A DNA stretch of 64,000 nucleotides, taken from NCBI GenBank assembly GCA_022846075.1, contig AP025582.1, forward strand, positions 2,294,001 through 2,358,000. The letters are read 5' to 3'. Shown one piece after another: positions 62,696-64,000 of this stretch. The stretch is from Oscillospiraceae bacterium. Its GTDB lineage: Bacteria; Bacillota; Clostridia; Oscillospirales; Oscillospiraceae. Position 1 is the stretch's first letter. Each line of letters begins with the position of its first letter. A program made the translations under genes and the position numbers. A model generated the notes under the pieces. That model made no database searches and was not told the DNA's origin. It was given only the letters and a program-made list of their open reading frames with translations.

Positions 62696-63844
62696 TTATA
62701 TTTTAACGATGTTCTTTGTCTCCTCGATTATCCTTTCCTTGATCTGTACAGCATCCCGAATAGCCAGCTTCTCCTGTACCCGGATGTACTGATCCATATA
62801 GGTATAGTCTGGCCGCCCCTCTGCCGTAACAGGGAGCAAGATGCTATCATTTTCCACCTTGTTTTCCCACCGTGGCGGTCTTTCACGGGAATACTTCGGG
62901 TAAAGAACTTTGTTCAACACACTCGCAAGATATAAGTTTGTCCGATAGGGAACCTCGACATTTTCCAGCCTGATAAAATAAGAATGGCTGTACACTCCGG
63001 TCTCTTCCGGTTGTGCATAAACAAGTCCAGCCGAAACCGCCCCATCTGCTATAATAGAGATAACATTCGTATAGGTGCGGAAATCCCCTTTCTTTCCCCA
63101 GTACATAATACCATTATCTCCAAGCTTGGCGCACGTCAGCGGAATACAATATTCCTCGCTACGCGCTTTCATTGCAGAACCAATTTTCTTTCCGGTGCCA
63201 ATATACCCGCCTTTCAGCGGGACAAACAAATCTCCAATACGGAAGGAGTTAAATGTAGCTTTCTTGTTCAACGTCTCCTGATCCTCAGTCGTCAGCTTGT
63301 AGTCATTCAATCCAGCAGCTAAGAGATACCGCTCCAGCTCGCTGATTCGTTCCCGCTCCAGCTCGCTGATTCGTTCCTGCATATACTCCCAGTCCGGTGT
63401 TCCGTCATCTGTCACCGGGAGAAAAATCTCATCATCTTTTACTTTAGACCATACCGCTTTGTTGTCATAGCTGTATTTCTGTTTAATGGCCCTTTTTAAA
63501 ATCGTCGTCAAAAACAGCAAACTCTGATAAGTAACACATGTGCATGAACACAATTTAATTAAATACGCATCCCACAACACCCCTGTTCGCTGTGGTTGAG
63601 CATACACATTTCCCGTAGCAATCGCACCATTACTCACAATGCAAATTGTCATTTCCGCCGAGTCAAAATCTTTTGGCCGGCCCCAAAACATAATTCCATT
63701 ATCACCATCTTTCGCATTGACCAATGGAAGTGAGAATTCTCTGGATGAAACTTTGGACACATCTGTTCGTTTATTAATAGACTTTTTCGCTTTCAATTCC
63801 AGCTTCTCAAATAGATCTCCTATCCGGAATGCCTTATGATCCAT
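62696..63844 (-). CDS. hsdS: Restriction-modification specificity (S) subunit
   Basis: About 382 aa from ATG 63844, which has AAGGA 9 nt upstream and overlaps the previous gene's stop by 11 nt. Two target-recognition domains are related to each other: residues about 1-150 (FRIGDLFEKLELKAK ... NGIMFWGR) and 190-350 (FRIGDLFVPLKGGYIG ... NGIMYWGKK). They are separated by a coiled linker that contains an exact octapeptide repeat (RISELERE twice, a 24-bp tandem repeat at 63331-63378). It reads the bipartite DNA target of a type I or related (type IIB/IIG-like) system. The motor subunit is not in the window. Confidence 0.85.
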   Translation of the reverse strand: MDHKAFRIGDLFEKLELKAKKSINKRTDVSKVSSREFSLPLVNAKDGDNGIMFWGRPKDFDSAEMTICIVSNGAIATGNVYAQPQRTGVLWDAYLIKLCSCTCVTYQSLLFLTTILKRAIKQKYSYDNKAVWSKVKDDEIFLPVTDDGTPDWEYMQERISELERERISELERYLLAAGLNDYKLTTEDQETLNKKATFNSFRIGDLFVPLKGGYIGTGKKIGSAMKARSEEYCIPLTCAKLGDNGIMYWGKKGDFRTYTNVISIIADGAVSAGLVYAQPEETGVYSHSYFIRLENVEVPYRTNLYLASVLNKVLYPKYSRERPPRWENKVENDSILLPVTAEGRPDYTYMDQYIRVQEKLAIRDAVQIKERIIEETKNIVKI

Positions 63845-64000
63845 ACCCACCATTCCTTTTAATCGCTTGCGAAACCTTCCACGCCAAATAATCCGCCACG
63901 GTTTTTCGGAAATCCTCCTCTGTAGGCATGGTATCGATCACCCGGTGCTGAGCAAAGGTCCAATCGTTCCCTTCCAGCGACACGGTATCCCGAATCACAA
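63834..64000 (-). CDS. C-terminal end of probable DNA methyltransferase subunit (partial)
   Basis: Frame runs off the window edge; the visible tail ends EEDFRKTVADYLAWKVSQAI and a short basic stretch. It overlaps the S subunit start by 11 nt, which is typical of coupled M-S gene pairs. Catalytic motifs are outside the window, so the HsdM identity is inferred from position. Confidence 0.5.
   Translation of the reverse strand, partial: VIRDTVSLEGNDWTFAQHRVIDTMPTEEDFRKTVADYLAWKVSQAIKRNGGYGS

Overview
The window looks like the chromosome of a GC-rich, anaerobic, Gram-positive-type gut Clostridium relative, most probably an Oscillospiraceae-like lineage such as the Flavonifractor/Oscillibacter group. 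This is inferred from the strong AGGAGG-type ribosome binding sites, the giant S-layer-homology (SLH) surface proteins, TRAP and molybdopterin enzymes, a TnpX/TnpW-type transposon and the absence of outer-membrane genes. No species-level marker is present.

Layout. (1) 1-1115: the end of a sensor histidine kinase on the + strand. (2) 1258-24468: eleven consecutive minus-strand genes that look like one surface-protein locus. In transcription order they are a LytTR response regulator, a MucBP-like secreted anchor protein, a small membrane protein, a degenerate receiver-like protein, two giant SLH proteins (2383 and 3193 aa), a copper-amine-oxidase-N-domain protein and four small or unknown proteins, ending at a strong bidirectional terminator. 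(3) 24529-25886: a probable DNA inversion switch. Two perfect 28-bp inverted repeats, each built like a tyrosine-recombinase core site, enclose a promoter and a terminator and lie between a complete tyrosine recombinase gene and the LytTR regulator. In the orientation given, the best promoter points away from the surface locus, so the locus is predicted to be OFF. (4) 26145-26495: a probable orphan structured RNA with a consensus promoter and terminator. (5) 26915-31180: an anion permease, a FAD oxidoreductase, a Cys-rich microprotein and a LysR regulator.

(6) 31.4-37.8 kb: an integrated element with a palindrome-rich left end, AT-rich cargo (AraC regulator, MATE exporter, hexapeptide acetyltransferase), a response regulator, TnpW and a large serine recombinase. 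(7) 37.96-48.6 kb: a membrane-anchored glycerophosphodiesterase, two IclR paralogues, and an apparent operon of a TRAP transporter (dctP-Q-M), a FAD/NAD oxidoreductase, a disrupted molybdopterin oxidoreductase and a 4Fe-4S protein. (8) 48.7-62.5 kb: an envelope-lipid island framed by two similar non-coding segments in the same orientation. It holds a CDP-alcohol phosphatidyltransferase, two MarR regulators, two CmpB-like membrane proteins, GT4 and GT8 glycosyltransferases, a radical SAM enzyme, a pair of ABC exporters under a MerR-type promoter and an AI-2E-family permease. (9) 62.7-64 kb: a restriction-modification specificity subunit with an in-frame tandem repeat in its central linker, and the end of the gene upstream of it, probably its methyltransferase.

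The strongest candidate for an undescribed system is the invertible switch in front of the 22-kb surface operon. Recombinase, sites, promoter, terminator, regulator and giant surface proteins are all present together.
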